Of a stretch of 41,155 nt of DNA, positions 17,091-25,200 are shown piece after piece. The stretch spans positions 387-41,541 of the forward strand of contig NZ_MUND01000151.1 in assembly GCF_002154375.1 (NCBI RefSeq). The letters are read 5' to 3'. This stretch comes from Streptomyces glaucescens. GTDB taxonomy: Bacteria; Actinomycetota; Actinomycetes; Streptomycetales; Streptomycetaceae. Made by a program: the position numbers and the translations under genes. The stretch's first letter is position 1. Every line of letters begins with the position of its first letter. The notes beneath the pieces were generated by a model. It made no database searches. It was not told where the DNA came from and saw nothing but the letters and a program-made list of their open reading frames with translations.

Positions 17091-17167
17091 CGGGGTGTGG
17101 CGCAGCTTGGTAGCGCGTCCGCTTTGGGAGCGGAAGGCCGTGGGTTCAAATCCCGCCACCCCGACCA
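17091..17167 (+). tRNA. tRNA-Pro (anticodon TGG), CCA encoded
   Basis: Cloverleaf with acceptor CGGGGTG/CACCCCG, D-arm GCGCAGCTTGGTAGCGC, anticodon stem TCCGC/GCGGA with loop TTTGGGA (anticodon TGG), and T-arm TGGGTTCAAATCCCG. Discriminator A at 17164 is followed by an encoded CCA (17165-17167). tRNA genes are common integration sites, but no integrase or second att copy is seen next to it. Confidence 0.96.
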
Positions 17168-17217
17168 CCGGCTGATCACCATGAGTGATCGACCCCGCCA
17201 TCGCGGATGATCGCCTT

Positions 17218-17246
17218 TTGGGCCGTGTACCCGCTGCCGTTACTAT
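17218..17246 (+). promoter_or_regulatory. Promoter of tig
   Basis: TTGGGC (17218-17223), 17 bases, TACTAT (17241-17246) fits a vegetative sigma-70-type promoter. It predicts a leader of about 110 bases before the tig GTG, containing a GGCGG/CCGCC hairpin near 17296. Confidence 0.55.
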
Positions 17247-17364
17247 GCAAGCTGCACGCCCGTGTGTCCGGCCTAGCGGCCTAAAACTCCTCCGGGCGGC
17301 GAAATCCGCCGGACCAGTCTGGCTCCGGCAGAACCCGAGCAGTCAGCCACAAGGAGACCGAACC

Positions 17365-18759
17365 GTGAAGAGCGCCGTGGAGAACCTGAACCCGACCCGG
17401 GTTCGGCTCACTGTCGAGGTGCCCTTCGAGGAGCTCAAGGACAGCCTCGACGCGGCGTACAAGAAGATCAACCAGCAGGTCACGGTGAAGGGCTTCCGCA
17501 AGGGCAAGATTCCCGCCCGGGTCATCGACCAGCGGTTCGGCCGTGGCGCCGTGCTGGAGGAGGCCGTCAACGACGCGCTTCCGAAGTTCTACACGGAGGC
17601 GGTCAACGAGGCCGAGCTGAACGTCCTCGGCCAGCCCGAGGTCGACATCACGGAGCTGAAGGACGGCGAGACGCTGAACTTCACCGCCGAGGTCGACGTC
17701 CGCCCGGCGATCGAGATCCCGGACTACTCCGGCATCGAGGTCGAGGTCGACGCGGTCGAGGTCACCGACGAGGACGTCGAGAAGTCGGTCGAGCAGCTGC
17801 GCGAGCGCTTCGCCTCCACCACCCCGGTGGAGCGTGCCGCCGAGGACGGCGACGTGGTCACCGTCGACCTGGAGGCCAAGGTCGAGGGCGAGGTCCTGGA
17901 GGACGGCGTCGCCAACGGCGTCTCCTACACCATCGGCTCCGGCGAGCTGCTGGACGGCATCGACGACGCCGTGAAGGGCCTGGAGGCCGGTGGCGAGGCC
18001 ACCTTCACCTCCGAGCTGAAGGGCGGCTCCGCGGCCGGCAAGGAGGCCGAGGTCACCGTCAAGGTCACCCAGGTCGCCAAGCGTGAACTGCCGGAGCTGG
18101 ACGACGAGTTCGCGCAGATGGCCTCCGAGTTCGACACCCTGGACGAGCTGAAGGCCGACAGCCGCAAGCGCCTGGAGAACATGAAGCAGTTCGACCAGGC
18201 CACCCAGGCGCAGGAGCGCGTCCTGGAGAAGCTCCTCGAGCTGGTCGAGGTCCCGGTCCCCGAGAAGCTGCTCGAGGACGAGATCAACACCCGCAAGCAC
18301 AACCTGGAGCACCACCAGCTCGGCCAGATGGGTCTGACCCTCGACAAGTACCTGGAGCTCCAGGGCAAGACCGCCGAGGAGTTCGAGAACGAGACCCGCG
18401 AGGCCGCGGTCAAGGGCATCAAGACCCAGTTCGTGCTCGACGAGCTCGTCAAGCAGGAGAAGCTGAACGTCAACCAGGAGGAGCTCACCGAGCACCTCAT
18501 GCGGCGTGCCGCCTCCTCCGGCATGTCCCCCGACCAGTTCGCCCAGGCCGTCGTCGAGCAGGGCCAGGTCCCGCTGCTCGTCGGTGAGGTCGCCCGCGGC
18601 AAGGCGCTGGCCGTCGTGGTCGAGAAGGCCACGGTCAAGGACACCAACGGCGAGATCATCGACCTCTCCGACGAGGACGAGGACGAGACCGAGGCCGCCG
18701 CCGGGCCGGCCGACGCCGAGACCTCCGAGGCCGCCGCCGAGGAGAAGTCCGAGGGCTGA
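17365..18759 (+). CDS. tig: Trigger factor
   Basis: Ribosome-associated chaperone of 464 residues that binds nascent chains at the exit tunnel. The N-terminal domain carries the ribosome-binding signature GFRKGKIP. The central FKBP-like prolyl-isomerase domain (about residues 160-245) includes [13 protein letters not shown] and [16 protein letters not shown]. The C-terminal arms hold the chaperone cavity. The tail (last 35 residues) is very acidic. The GTG at 17365 has AAGGAG about ten bases upstream; the longer frame upstream contains the promoter and leader. It stands just before clpP1, the usual tig-clpP-clpX order, linking folding to degradation. Confidence 0.97.
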   Translation: MKSAVENLNPTRVRLTVEVPFEELKDSLDAAYKKINQQVTVKGFRKGKIPARVIDQRFGRGAVLEEAVNDALPKFYTEAVNEAELNVLGQPEVDITELKDGETLNFTAEVDVRPAIEIPDYSGIEVEVDAVEVTDEDVEKSVEQLRERFASTTPVERAAEDGDVVTVDLEAKVEGEVLEDGVANGVSYTIGSGELLDGIDDAVKGLEAGGEATFTSELKGGSAAGKEAEVTVKVTQVAKRELPELDDEFAQMASEFDTLDELKADSRKRLENMKQFDQATQAQERVLEKLLELVEVPVPEKLLEDEINTRKHNLEHHQLGQMGLTLDKYLELQGKTAEEFENETREAAVKGIKTQFVLDELVKQEKLNVNQEELTEHLMRRAASSGMSPDQFAQAVVEQGQVPLLVGEVARGKALAVVVEKATVKDTNGEIIDLSDEDEDETEAAAGPADAETSEAAAEEKSEG

Positions 18760-18786
18760 GCCGTACGGCACCTCTGATGACACAGG

Positions 18787-18821
18787 ACGGGCCCCGGGTG
18801 CGTTGTGCCCCCGGGGCCCGT
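18787..18821 (+). terminator. Terminator of tig
   Basis: A perfect 12-base-pair stem, ACGGGCCCCGGG with its complement, closes an 11-base loop 28 bases after the tig stop codon. It separates tig from the clpP1 promoter. Confidence 0.8.
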
Positions 18822-18882
18822 TGTCATACCTCGGGGCCCTCAGGGACCCGGTCCGCCGTGCACCGCGACTCACACGGCGCTA

Positions 18883-18893
18883 CGCCCCCGGCG
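18883..18893. promoter_or_regulatory. Candidate ClgR operator of clpP1clpP2
   Basis: CGC-N5-GCG within CTACGCCCCCGGCGAAC matches the actinobacterial ClgR core (CGC, five bases, GCG, with flanking A/T and GAAC). It is centred about 50 bases upstream of the -10 hexamer at 18935, a normal place for an activator. ClgR is known to activate clpP1P2 in Streptomyces. Confidence 0.55.
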
Positions 18894-18934
18894 AACACTC
18901 CCATTACCGGGATTCCCCCGGGGGGACACGGCGT

Positions 18935-18940
18935 TAGGGT
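18935..18940 (+). promoter_or_regulatory. -10 element of clpP1
   Basis: TAGGGT lies 62 bases before the clpP1 GTG. No good -35 is seen 17-18 bases upstream, which suits an activator-dependent promoter with the ClgR-like site at 18883. Confidence 0.5.
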
Positions 18941-19001
18941 CCATGAATACGTAGTACACGTGAGACGGCCCGGCGCCGTCGTAAGACGAGCAGGTGGATA
19001 C

Positions 19002-19625
19002 GTGACGAATCTGATGCCCTCCGCCGCCGGCGAGCCTTCCATCGGTGGTGGCCTCGGCGACCAGGTCTACAACCGGCTGCTCGGCGAGCGGATCATCTTC
19101 CTCGGCCAGCCGGTCGACGACGACATCGCCAACAAGATCACCGCGCAGTTGCTGCTCCTTGCCGCCGATCCGGACAAGGACATCTTCCTCTACATCAACA
19201 GCCCCGGTGGTTCGATCACGGCGGGCATGGCGATCTACGACACCATGCAGTACATCAAGAACGACGTGGTGACGATCGCCATGGGCCTCGCGGCCTCCAT
19301 GGGCCAGTTCCTGCTCAGCGCGGGCACCCCCGGCAAGCGTTTCGCCCTGCCGAACGCCGAGATCCTGATCCACCAGCCCTCCGCCGGCCTGGCCGGCTCG
19401 GCCTCGGACATCAAGATCCACGCCGAGCGGCTGCTGCACACCAAGAAGCGCATGGCGGAGCTCACGGCGCAGCACACCGGCCAGTCGGTCGAGCAGATCA
19501 CCCGCGACTCGGACCGCGACCGCTGGTTCGACGCGTACGAGGCCAAGGCGTACGGCCTCATCGACGACGTCATCGCCACGGCCGCCGGCATGCCGGGCGG
19601 CGGCGGCACCGGGGCGGGCTCCTGA
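19002..19625 (+). CDS. clpP1: ATP-dependent Clp protease proteolytic subunit 1
   Basis: Serine peptidase of 207 residues forming part of the tetradecameric ClpP barrel that degrades proteins unfolded by ClpX or ClpC. The catalytic triad is readable: Ser99 in GLAASMGQ, His124 in ILIHQPS and Asp173 in DRDRW. The GTG at 19002 has AGGTGG upstream; an in-frame ATG at 19014 is also possible because ClpP is often processed. It is first in a clpP1-clpP2 operon, probably activated by ClgR at 18883. Actinobacterial ClpP1 and ClpP2 usually act as a mixed barrel. Confidence 0.97.
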   Translation: MTNLMPSAAGEPSIGGGLGDQVYNRLLGERIIFLGQPVDDDIANKITAQLLLLAADPDKDIFLYINSPGGSITAGMAIYDTMQYIKNDVVTIAMGLAASMGQFLLSAGTPGKRFALPNAEILIHQPSAGLAGSASDIKIHAERLLHTKKRMAELTAQHTGQSVEQITRDSDRDRWFDAYEAKAYGLIDDVIATAAGMPGGGGTGAGS

Positions 19626-19650
19626 GGGCCGTAGCGGCCCCTCACCGGCC

Positions 19651-19700
19651 CTGACGGCCCCCGGCGGGGCCCGACCCCCCGGCGGGGCCTGACGGCCCCC
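19651..19700. repeat. GC-rich direct repeats between clpP1 and clpP2
   Basis: CTGACGGCCCCC occurs at 19651-19662 and 19689-19700, and GGCGGGGCC(C/T)GAC at 19663-19675 and 19681-19693. The pieces can also pair as hairpins. They may slow or partly stop transcription between the two genes. Confidence 0.55.
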
Positions 19701-19742
19701 TCGCAGCCCAGCCACCGCCCCAGCCCCTTTCCAGGAGACACC

Positions 19743-20423
19743 GTGAACGACTTCCCCGGCAGCGGCCCCTACGGCCCCGCGCGCGCCGAGTACACCGGCC
19801 CCACGGCCGAGTCCCGCTACGTCATCCCGCGTTTCGTCGAGCGCACCTCCCAGGGCATCCGCGAGTACGACCCGTACGCGAAGCTCTTCGAGGAGCGGGT
19901 GATCTTCCTCGGCGTCCAGATCGACGACGCCTCCGCCAACGACGTCATGGCACAGCTGCTGTGCCTGGAGTCGATGGACCCCGACCGGGACATCTCGGTC
20001 TACATCAACAGCCCCGGCGGCTCCTTCACCGCGCTGACGGCGATCTACGACACCATGCAGTTCGTCAAGCCCGACATCCAGACGGTCTGCATGGGCCAGG
20101 CGGCCTCCGCCGCCGCCGTGCTGCTGGCCGCCGGCACGCCGGGCAAGCGCATGGCGCTGCCGAACGCCCGCGTGCTGATCCACCAGCCGTACAGCGAGAC
20201 CGGCCGCGGTCAGGTCTCCGACCTGGAGATCGCCGCCAACGAGATCCTGCGGATGCGCTCCCAGCTGGAGGAGATGCTGGCCAAGCACTCCACCCGGCCG
20301 ATCGAGAAGATCCGCGAGGACATCGAGCGCGACAAGATCCTCACGGCCGAGGACGCGCTGGAGTACGGGCTGATCGACCAGATCATCTCCACCCGCAAGA
20401 TGAACAACGCCGCGGTCCGCTGA
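19743..20423 (+). CDS. clpP2: ATP-dependent Clp protease proteolytic subunit 2
   Basis: Second ClpP subunit, 226 residues. The triad is Ser122 in [12 protein letters not shown], His147 in VLIHQPY and, most likely, Asp197 in DIERDK. The N-terminus is about 20 residues longer than ClpP1, consistent with a propeptide. The GTG at 19743 has CCAGGAGACACC just before it. It lies 117 bases after clpP1 and is followed by clpX, which supplies the unfolding ring. Confidence 0.97.
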   Translation: MNDFPGSGPYGPARAEYTGPTAESRYVIPRFVERTSQGIREYDPYAKLFEERVIFLGVQIDDASANDVMAQLLCLESMDPDRDISVYINSPGGSFTALTAIYDTMQFVKPDIQTVCMGQAASAAAVLLAAGTPGKRMALPNARVLIHQPYSETGRGQVSDLEIAANEILRMRSQLEEMLAKHSTRPIEKIREDIERDKILTAEDALEYGLIDQIISTRKMNNAAVR

Positions 20424-20435
20424 CGCGGACACCGT

Positions 20436-20441
20436 TAGGAT
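20436..20441 (+). promoter_or_regulatory. Possible clpX promoter -10
   Basis: TAGGAT, a preferred streptomycete -10 hexamer, lies 12 bases after the clpP2 stop and about 150 bases before clpX. It would give clpX its own transcript with a structured leader. No clear -35 is seen. Confidence 0.4.
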
Positions 20442-20447
20442 GTGCCG

Positions 20448-20564
20448 CCCCTTGGCACAGTGCACGTCGAAGTGAACCGCGCCAAGGGGGGCCCGAACGG
20501 GGGGCTCGGCAAGGTACCGTCGGACATAAGGCAGCACGAGGAGCCGCTGGACGCCTGCGTCCAG
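20448..20564 (+). other. Structured clpX leader: two inverted repeats
   Basis: CCCCTTGGC (20448-20456) pairs perfectly with GCCAAGGGG (20481-20489) across 24 bases. CTGGACGC (20547-20554) pairs with GCGTCCAG (20557-20564). The first could partly end clpP2 transcription or bind a regulator; the second lies 30 bases before the clpX start. Confidence 0.5.
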
Positions 20565-20593
20565 ACGACTCCCAGGCGAAGGGGAAGCACACC

Positions 20594-21877
20594 GTGGCAC
20601 GCATCGGTGACGGCGGCGATCTGCTCAAGTGCTCGTTCTGCGGCAAGAGCCAGAAGCAGGTCAAGAAGCTCATCGCAGGCCCCGGTGTGTACATCTGCGA
20701 CGAGTGCATCGATCTCTGCAACGAGATCATCGAGGAAGAACTGGCGGAGACCAGTGAGGTCCGCTGGGAGGAACTCCCCAAGCCGCGCGAGATCTACGAG
20801 TTCCTCGAGGGATACGTCGTCGGCCAGGAGGCCGCGAAGAAGGCCCTCTCCGTCGCGGTCTACAACCACTACAAGCGCGTCCAGGCGGGCGAGAACGGCG
20901 GCAGCAGCCGCGAGGACGCCATCGAGCTGGCGAAGTCCAACATCCTGCTGCTGGGCCCCACGGGCTCCGGCAAGACGCTCCTCGCGCAGACCCTCGCCCG
21001 CATGCTGAACGTCCCGTTCGCGATCGCCGACGCCACGGCGCTCACGGAGGCGGGCTACGTCGGCGAGGACGTCGAGAACATCCTCCTGAAGCTGATCCAG
21101 GCCGCGGACTACGACGTCAAGAAGGCCGAGACCGGCATCATCTACATCGACGAGATCGACAAGGTCGCCCGGAAGAGCGAGAACCCGTCGATCACCCGCG
21201 ATGTCTCCGGCGAGGGCGTCCAGCAGGCCCTGCTGAAGATCCTCGAAGGCACCACGGCCTCCGTCCCGCCGCAGGGCGGCCGCAAGCATCCGCACCAGGA
21301 GTTCATCCAGATCGACACGACGAACGTCCTGTTTATCGTGGGCGGGGCCTTCGCCGGCCTGGAGAAGATCATCGAGTCCCGGGCAGGCGCCAAGGGCATC
21401 GGCTTCGGCGCGACGATCCGCTCCAAGCGCGAACTCGAGTCCAAGGACCAGTTCGAGGACGTCATGCCGGAGGACCTGGTCAAGTTCGGCATGATCCCCG
21501 AGTTCATCGGCCGCCTCCCGGTCATCACCTCGGTCCACAACCTCGACCGCGAAGCGCTCCTGAAGATCCTCGTCGAGCCCCGCAACGCGCTCGTCAAGCA
21601 GTACCAGCGCCTCTTCGAACTCGACGGCGTCGAGCTGGACTTCGAGCGCGAGGCCCTGGAAGCCATCGCCGACCAGGCCATCCTCCGCCAGACCGGCGCC
21701 CGCGGCCTGCGCGCCATCATGGAGGAAGTCCTCCAGGGCGTCATGTACGAGGTCCCCTCCCGCAAGGACGTGGCCCGCGTCGTCATCACCGCCGACGTGG
21801 TCCTCTCCAACGTCAACCCCACCCTGATCCCCCGGGATTCGCGGGGACGGGGGACGGGGGAGCAGAAGACGGCGTAA
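20594..21877 (+). CDS. clpX: ATP-dependent Clp protease ATP-binding subunit ClpX
   Basis: AAA+ unfoldase of 427 residues that delivers substrates to ClpP. The N-terminal zinc-binding domain uses Cys13, Cys16, Cys35 and Cys38. The AAA+ core has Walker A GPTGSGKT (121-128), pore loop GYVG (154-157), Walker B IIYIDEID (182-189), the RKH pore loop (230-232) and the sensor-2 motif TGARGLR. The GTG at 20594 starts [18 protein letters not shown], the conserved N-terminus. It lies 170 bases after clpP2 with a possible promoter of its own. A perfect terminator follows at 21906. Confidence 0.98.
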   Translation: MARIGDGGDLLKCSFCGKSQKQVKKLIAGPGVYICDECIDLCNEIIEEELAETSEVRWEELPKPREIYEFLEGYVVGQEAAKKALSVAVYNHYKRVQAGENGGSSREDAIELAKSNILLLGPTGSGKTLLAQTLARMLNVPFAIADATALTEAGYVGEDVENILLKLIQAADYDVKKAETGIIYIDEIDKVARKSENPSITRDVSGEGVQQALLKILEGTTASVPPQGGRKHPHQEFIQIDTTNVLFIVGGAFAGLEKIIESRAGAKGIGFGATIRSKRELESKDQFEDVMPEDLVKFGMIPEFIGRLPVITSVHNLDREALLKILVEPRNALVKQYQRLFELDGVELDFEREALEAIADQAILRQTGARGLRAIMEEVLQGVMYEVPSRKDVARVVITADVVLSNVNPTLIPRDSRGRGTGEQKTA

Positions 21878-21905
21878 CGCTGCCGCGCGCACGAGAAGCA
21901 CACGA

Positions 21906-21939
21906 GAAGGGGCCCCGGTCGACCGACCGGGGCCCCTTC
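21906..21939 (+). terminator. Terminator of clpX
   Basis: A perfect 16-base-pair inverted repeat (GAAGGGGCCCCGGTCG and its complement) lies 29 bases past the clpX stop, with AGTTG following. It marks the end of the conserved clp cluster. Confidence 0.85.
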
Positions 21940-22036
21940 AGTTGCCTGTGGCGCGCCGAGACAAACCTTCTACGGACAACCGCCGGAAGGATCCAGACGG
22001 CTTGGAGTCCCTGTCTTGTGACGGGTACATGGCGTG

Positions 22037-22061
22037 TGCTTGGGTCGATGCGGACCAAGCA
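22037..22061. promoter_or_regulatory. Inverted repeat before the secreted four-Cys protein gene
   Basis: TGCTTGG-N11-CCAAGCA lies 21-45 bases before the ATG at 22082. It could be a repressor operator or a leader hairpin close to the ribosome site. Confidence 0.35.
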
Positions 22062-22081
22062 AATGATCAATGGGGGTTGCC

Positions 22082-22345
22082 ATGAAACGTGTCTTCGCGG
22101 CTGCCGGGCTTCTGATTGCGGTGGGCGTTGCGCCGGTTGTCACGGCTACGCCGGCCCAGGCCACACCTGTCGACTGTATGCAGTTTCTCGCCAACAGAGG
22201 GTACGTAGTCGGGGGCGGAGTCAGGCAGGCGTGTAATTACGACTCATGGGCTACAGAACACCTCTGTATCGCCACCCTTGCTGCCCTGGGGATTACCAAC
22301 ACGTCGCACATGAGCACGGCCTGCAGTTTGGCCAGAGCACAGTGA
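22082..22345 (+). CDS. Small secreted four-cysteine protein, function unknown
   Basis: Protein of 87 residues. An N-terminal signal peptide (MKR, then a hydrophobic stretch to about residue 20) ends in the signal-peptidase motif ATPAQA, with cleavage likely after residue 27. The mature part has about 60 residues with Cys32, Cys51, Cys62 and Cys81, enough for two disulfides. The GGGGGTT ribosome site favours the ATG at 22082 over the one at 22070. GC and third-position GC are clearly lower than in neighbouring genes, so it may have been acquired. I recall small Cys-containing secreted proteins of this style in streptomycetes, but no function. It lies alone between clpX and a convergent gene. 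Confidence 0.72.
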   Translation: MKRVFAAAGLLIAVGVAPVVTATPAQATPVDCMQFLANRGYVVGGGVRQACNYDSWATEHLCIATLAALGITNTSHMSTACSLARAQ

Positions 22346-22386
22346 TGACTGTGCTGCCCTTACTCAAGGCGTAACCGCCCGCCCAC

Positions 22387-22430
22387 GGCTGGGGTGGCAG
22401 AACCAGGTCGCTAGAGCGGCCACCCCAGCC
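22387..22430. terminator. Bidirectional terminator-like hairpin
   Basis: GGCTGGGGTGGC (22387-22398) and its perfect complement (22419-22430) flank a 20-base loop. It sits between two convergent genes and can serve both. Confidence 0.6.
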
Positions 22431-22448
22431 GGGTTCAAGTCTGCGTAG

Positions 22449-23384
22449 TCACTTGGCGGACACGCGGACTTCCTTGCGGAGCTTGGCGGCGACCTCGGCG
22501 CTGGCCGCCAGGTCGGCCGGCTTGCCGGACATCGCGTCGGCCATGTCGACGTGGATCACGATGCCCAGGGTGCTGTGGTCGCCCCAGATGCACACGGGCA
22601 TGCTGATCTCGCTCGGGCCGGTCGGGGTGTCGGAGGACGACGGGGAGTCGCTCTTGAGCTCGGTCGCCTGGCACTTGAGGATCGCGCCGTCGAGGCCGCT
22701 CGGGCTGTAGGCCTGCGGGGAGCCGACGAGCTGGCCCTCCTCCGGCTCCTCGGCGGCGCTCTTCTTCATCTCCGCGAACATCGCGTCGACGGTCTTCTCG
22801 GGGTCCTCGATCTCACCGTAGACACCGATGAAGTTGAGCATCTTCATGGCGAGCGGATTGTTCTTGTCCTCCACCTGGTAGGTGGCCTGGACGTCCTGGG
22901 CGTTCTTGACGCCGTGCTTCTCGGCCTCCTTGACGTCGCTCTCGTCGAACCCGCTGCCGCCGTCGCTCCCCTCGGACTTCTTGTACTCGCCGAGCACCGT
23001 CGCCGGTGTCGTCAGCTTGTGGGGGCCGTCGTCGGCGACGTCCGAGTTGCCGCCGCTGCCGCCGGCGAGGAGGAAGTACGCGCCGACCGCGATGGCCGCG
23101 ACGACCGCGACCGCGCCGATGACGAGGCCGGTCTTCTTCTTGCCGCCGGCCGGGACGGGGGGCTGGGGCGCGCCGTAGGGGGCCTGGCCGTAGGGCGGCT
23201 GCTGCGGCGGGACGCCCTGCGGGGCCTGCTGCGGGTAGCCGTAGCCGGGCTGGGCTGGGGCCTGCTGGGGGTAGCCGTAGCCGGGCTGGGGTGCCTGCGG
23301 CTGCTGGCCGTAGGGGCCCGGCTGACCGTACGGTCCGGGCTGCTGGGGCTGCCCGCCGTACGGGCCCGGCTGGTTGTAGCTCAT
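22449..23384 (-). CDS. Single-pass membrane protein with P/Q/G/Y-rich N-terminus
   Basis: Protein of 311 residues in three parts. Residues 1-80 are a low-complexity cytoplasmic tail of PGPYG and PGYGYPQQAP repeats. Residues about 86-107 form one membrane helix preceded by KKK, so the C-terminus should be outside. The extracellular domain (about 110-311) has two cysteines (in LKCQATE and MPVCIWGD) and no catalytic motif I recognise. Streptomycetes encode many such proteins, often next to signalling genes; no kinase or sigma gene is adjacent. The function is unknown. The ATG at 23384 has AGGAA upstream. Confidence 0.8.
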   Translation of the reverse strand: MSYNQPGPYGGQPQQPGPYGQPGPYGQQPQAPQPGYGYPQQAPAQPGYGYPQQAPQGVPPQQPPYGQAPYGAPQPPVPAGGKKKTGLVIGAVAVVAAIAVGAYFLLAGGSGGNSDVADDGPHKLTTPATVLGEYKKSEGSDGGSGFDESDVKEAEKHGVKNAQDVQATYQVEDKNNPLAMKMLNFIGVYGEIEDPEKTVDAMFAEMKKSAAEEPEEGQLVGSPQAYSPSGLDGAILKCQATELKSDSPSSSDTPTGPSEISMPVCIWGDHSTLGIVIHVDMADAMSGKPADLAASAEVAAKLRKEVRVSAK

Positions 23385-23412
23385 GGAAGTTCCTGTTCCA
23401 TCCGTTGTTTAT

Positions 23413-23425
23413 ATGTTCCGAACAT
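23413..23425. promoter_or_regulatory. Perfect palindrome in the promoter of the P/Q/Y-rich gene
   Basis: ATGTTC-C-GAACAT lies 29-41 bases before the start at 23384 and overlaps a TATAAA-like -10 on the minus strand. It looks like an operator. The orientation (GTTC then GAAC) differs from the LexA/SOS box. Confidence 0.35.
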
Positions 23426-23550
23426 CCTGACGGAGTGAGCGCCGACGTGGGCAGGCGGGGGTACATCGTTACGAACCTGGCCGTATTCAGTACGTCCCTG
23501 TGACGGGGGACCCCTGACCCGTGACCTGATGGGTGTGTGAGCCGTTAGAG

Positions 23551-23576
23551 GTGTTGTCGCAAATGCGTATCAACAC
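23551..23576 (+). repeat. Left-end subterminal hairpin of the tnpB element
   Basis: GTGTTG-T-CGCA-AA-TGCG-TAT-CAACAC forms an imperfect hairpin with unpaired T and TAT, the type recognised by TnpA of IS200/IS605 elements. It lies 28 bases before the tnpB start. Confidence 0.6.
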
Positions 23577-23603
23577 AGTTCTGATGTACGGGGGTGAAGG
23601 CGC

Positions 23604-25190
23604 GTGGGACGTGGTCGCCCAGACGGCACCCGGACGCGAGTCCTCACGGCCGTCGTACCGCTGTGGCTGAGCCGGTTGGATCACGCGCGGGCGCACGCGG
23701 CGTGCCACGCTTCAGCGCTGCTGTGGAACCGGACCGTCGCCTGGGTCCGGGAGGAGTGGCGTGCAGGCAGATCGCCCGGACGGGAGGATATTCGCCGTTA
23801 CGTCACCTCCCTACCCGCCGAGGCTCGTCCGGTTCATGCGCACACGGCTCAGGCTGTCGCCTACGACTTGGCCGATGCCATCGACCTGGCACGGGCCAGT
23901 AAGGCACGCGGCGTCAAGGGCGTGCGCTTTCCCTGGAGGGAGAAGCGCTACCGTCCCCTTGTCTTCACCGCGCACTTCGGGTGGAAGGTGAAGGATCATG
24001 GACGTCTGGTCCTCTCACTGGGGCGCTCCAGAGAACGACTCGTGGTGCCGGTGCCGGAGTTCACCGACAGATCCGGTCGCTCGGTCAGCCCGGACCGCTG
24101 GGGGGAGATGAAGCTGTGCTGGGACGTCTCGGCTCGCTGCTGGGCACTGCATGTCTCCTATCGCTCGACCGACGACGGCCTGCCGGGTGCCTCGGCCGAC
24201 CACAGAAAGGGCGGAAGCTCCCAGTCGGAGGCGCGTGTGCTGACGATCGCGGTCGACGAGGGCATCATCAACCCGATGACGCTGGCCACGGTCTCTCCGG
24301 AGGGCGCGTACCAGGTGCTCGTCATCAACGGACGGAGTGGGAGGGCAGCCAAACAGGCGCGGAACAAGGGCGTGGCGCAACTGCAGGCGAAGATGTCCCG
24401 TTGCCGGCCTGGTTCGCGTCGGCATCGCCGGCTGGGCGAGGCCAGGAGGAGGACGAAAGAGAGGGCCAGGCGACGGCTGCGTGACTTCAACCATCAGGTG
24501 ACCGCGAAGGCCAACAGCTTTGTCCGGGAGCAACTGGCGGCACACGAGCGCACCCTTCCCGACGGCGTGCGCATGGTGGTGCGGATCGTCGCAGGTGATG
24601 TCCGGGGCATCGAGAGGAACACCAAGAAGCGGCGCCGTGCCGCGCGGTCGACCCGACAACAACTTACGCAGTGGGAGCGCGGAGTCCAGGAACGACAACT
24701 CGCGTACAAGACCGGCGTGCCGGTTGAGTACATCAGCGAGGCGCACTCCTCGCAGACATGTCCGTACTGCCTGAGCCGTCGCAAGGTTCGAGGGCGTGCG
24801 TACCTCTGCGCGAACAAGGACTGTGCCCGGCTTTTGCACCGGGATGCGGTAGGCGGGGTGAACATTCACACCCTTGCTGTCAACGACGGGGCCTTTGCCT
24901 CGGTGGCACCCGACACTGACGTGCGGGTGAAGTATCTACGGGCCCAACCTGGCTGGTCACCTGACCAGCGGGAACGCCACGGCTTCCATCAGCGCGTGCG
25001 TAAACGCGCTGGTGAGGGACGAAGGCGCGAAGCGCGTAGTAGCGCCCGGAACCGGGCCGCTCGTAGCGACGCACAGTCGGTACGGGCGATGCTGCCGCCT
25101 GCGTGCAGTGCGAAGCGATCAACGACGACGGTACCGCTGCCCCATCGGGCACCGGCAGGGCTTTCGCCCGTGCCGCCGGAGGGGTCGTAG
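23604..25190 (+). CDS. tnpB: TnpB-family RNA-guided nuclease homologue (IS605 OrfB), altered RuvC site
   Basis: Protein of 528 residues, ancestor-type relative of Cas12. RuvC-I is at Asp218 (TIAVDEGIINP). RuvC-II should have a glutamate before Asp in the IVxED motif; here it reads RIVAGDVRGIE, with Gly331 at that place. RuvC-III Asp414 is present (HRDAVGGVNI). The zinc finger is Cys386/Cys389 and Cys402/Cys407. Glu379 in YISEAHSSQTC sits just before the finger, where some TnpB branches carry a relocated catalytic glutamate. So the protein is either a rearranged-site nuclease or inactive. The GTG at 23604 has GGTGAAGG upstream. The last 100 residues are basic low-complexity and probably overlap the guide-RNA gene. 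GC is lower than in core genes. Confidence 0.9.
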   Translation: MGRGRPDGTRTRVLTAVVPLWLSRLDHARAHAACHASALLWNRTVAWVREEWRAGRSPGREDIRRYVTSLPAEARPVHAHTAQAVAYDLADAIDLARASKARGVKGVRFPWREKRYRPLVFTAHFGWKVKDHGRLVLSLGRSRERLVVPVPEFTDRSGRSVSPDRWGEMKLCWDVSARCWALHVSYRSTDDGLPGASADHRKGGSSQSEARVLTIAVDEGIINPMTLATVSPEGAYQVLVINGRSGRAAKQARNKGVAQLQAKMSRCRPGSRRHRRLGEARRRTKERARRRLRDFNHQVTAKANSFVREQLAAHERTLPDGVRMVVRIVAGDVRGIERNTKKRRRAARSTRQQLTQWERGVQERQLAYKTGVPVEYISEAHSSQTCPYCLSRRKVRGRAYLCANKDCARLLHRDAVGGVNIHTLAVNDGAFASVAPDTDVRVKYLRAQPGWSPDQRERHGFHQRVRKRAGEGRRREARSSARNRAARSDAQSVRAMLPPACSAKRSTTTVPLPHRAPAGLSPVPPEGS

Positions 25191-25200
25191 AAGGCAGAGA

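Noticed and set aside
16852-17364. tRNA-Gly and tRNA-Pro as attachment sites for an integrated element.
   Set aside because: No integrase, excisionase or repeated tRNA 3' end is seen; flanking genes are core genes.
22431-22450. GGGTTCAAGTC resembles a tRNA T-arm and might be an integration scar.
   Set aside because: No acceptor or anticodon arm is present; the adjacent hairpin explains the region as a terminator.
23413-23425. LexA/SOS box.
   Set aside because: The half-sites are in reversed orientation (GTTC then GAAC) and spacing is one base instead of four.
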